Shown one piece after another: positions 63,791-64,000 of a stretch of DNA of 64,000 nt; positions within the stretch are counted from its first letter, which is position 1; every line of letters starts with the position of its first letter. Origin of the DNA: Rugalucina vietnamica (lineage: Eukaryota > Mollusca > Bivalvia > Lucinida > Lucinidae); contig OZ024870.1 of NCBI GenBank assembly GCA_964017185.1, positions 62,040,812 to 62,104,811 of the forward strand, written 5' to 3'. The notes beneath the pieces are model-generated. The model searched no databases, had not been told where the DNA came from, and saw nothing but the letters and a program-made list of their open reading frames with translations. The position numbers and the translations under genes are program-made.

Positions 63791-64000
63791 TGTGACTAGG
63801 AATTGAATTATAAGAAAAACTGAATGGACTGTAAAGTGTAAAACATATATAATCATTGAATTGTTGTTGAAAAACTTGTGGACAATTTCGTGTTCACATG
63901 ACTGATAAGTTGGTGTGGCACTCATGTGATTTTGAGTTTGACAGACAGGTTGGAAAAATGATTGGATGCAAGGCTTTACCGAGCACCGTTTCATTTTAGC
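63791..64000. other. Window end, no LTR seen
   Basis: No TGTAGTGACAAG and no long polypurine tract are found up to 64000, so the 3' LTR, if present, is outside. Confidence 0.5.

Larger units (their letters stand above)
53623..64000 (+). mobile_element. Ty3/gypsy-type LTR retrotransposon with an extra third ORF (3' end outside window)
   Basis: Order: 5' LTR (53623-54852), primer-binding site, gag (54949-56520), frameshift site, protease-RT-RNase H-integrase (to 60824, broken), a region with a small ORF, then ORF3 (62206-63699). The RT before integrase order and the CCHC gag place it in Ty3/gypsy (Metaviridae). The LTR start TGTAGTGACAAG does not reappear before the window end, so everything to 64000 is taken as internal. 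This depends on the 3' LTR lying just outside. Confidence 0.8.

Overview
This window looks like nuclear DNA of a bivalve mollusc. The evidence is an intron-bearing gene of the nSTAND NTPase plus repeat class that is expanded in bivalves, an intron-split homologue of the animal gene C1orf53, and a dense load of repeats ending in the GCTCACCTGAG / CTCAGGTGAGCTAA hairpin common in bivalve assemblies. GT-AG introns, TCTA microsatellites, tRNA-derived SINEs and several retrotransposon classes exclude a prokaryote. The species cannot be fixed from sequence alone.

Only two host genes can be supported. (1) On the + strand, exons 3-57, 1528-1701, 2076-2224 and 2593-5823 join in phase into about 1200 codons (5' end outside the window). 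They encode a P-loop NTPase with Walker A and B, followed by a long repeat domain marked by recurring W-x-[PT]-x-[DST] motifs. (2) On the - strand, exons 22882-22259, 21655-21554 and 13249-13181 join in phase into a 264-residue C1orf53/DUF5522 protein. Its second intron is 8.3 kb of mobile elements. In both genes a MITE touches the stop codon: one supplies the TGA, the other begins one base after the TAA.

The rest is mobile and repeated DNA. 7.3-11.3 kb holds tandem arrays, including a 128-bp satellite that carries perfect AGGTCAnnnTGACCT palindromes. 13.7-16.9 kb and 33.2-41.5 kb are two members of one inverted-terminal-repeat element family. The second contains a 580-bp inverted duplication and a 5'-truncated Jockey-superfamily LINE whose empty site is visible in the first. 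17.5-19.5 kb and 30.1-32.3 kb are tandem arrays with the bivalve hairpin end. 19.75-21.14 kb is a MITE inside a MITE. 24.7-29.7 kb is bounded by about 90-bp inverted repeats and contains a decayed endonuclease-reverse transcriptase LINE. 43.9-51.3 kb is a 160-bp satellite in two orientations, interrupted by a 2-kb element with eight copies of a 15-bp motif. 52.5-53.6 kb is the fossil 3' end of a retroelement whose 3' tail recurs four more times in the window.

The last 10.4 kb (53623 to the window end) is a Ty3/gypsy-type LTR retrotransposon: 5' LTR with TATA box, tRNA-Leu primer site, intact gag, a textbook -1 frameshift signal (TTTAAAC plus stem-loop), a pol broken in three places, and then an unexpected intact third ORF in the position where env would sit. 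ORF3 (62206-63699, 497 aa) has two zinc-finger-like motifs, a PIDLTRK sequence matching the CtBP-corepressor docking motif, a coiled coil and a basic C-terminus. It looks like a nuclear regulatory protein carried by a retrotransposon and is the best candidate for undescribed biology here. No 3' LTR lies between it and the window end.
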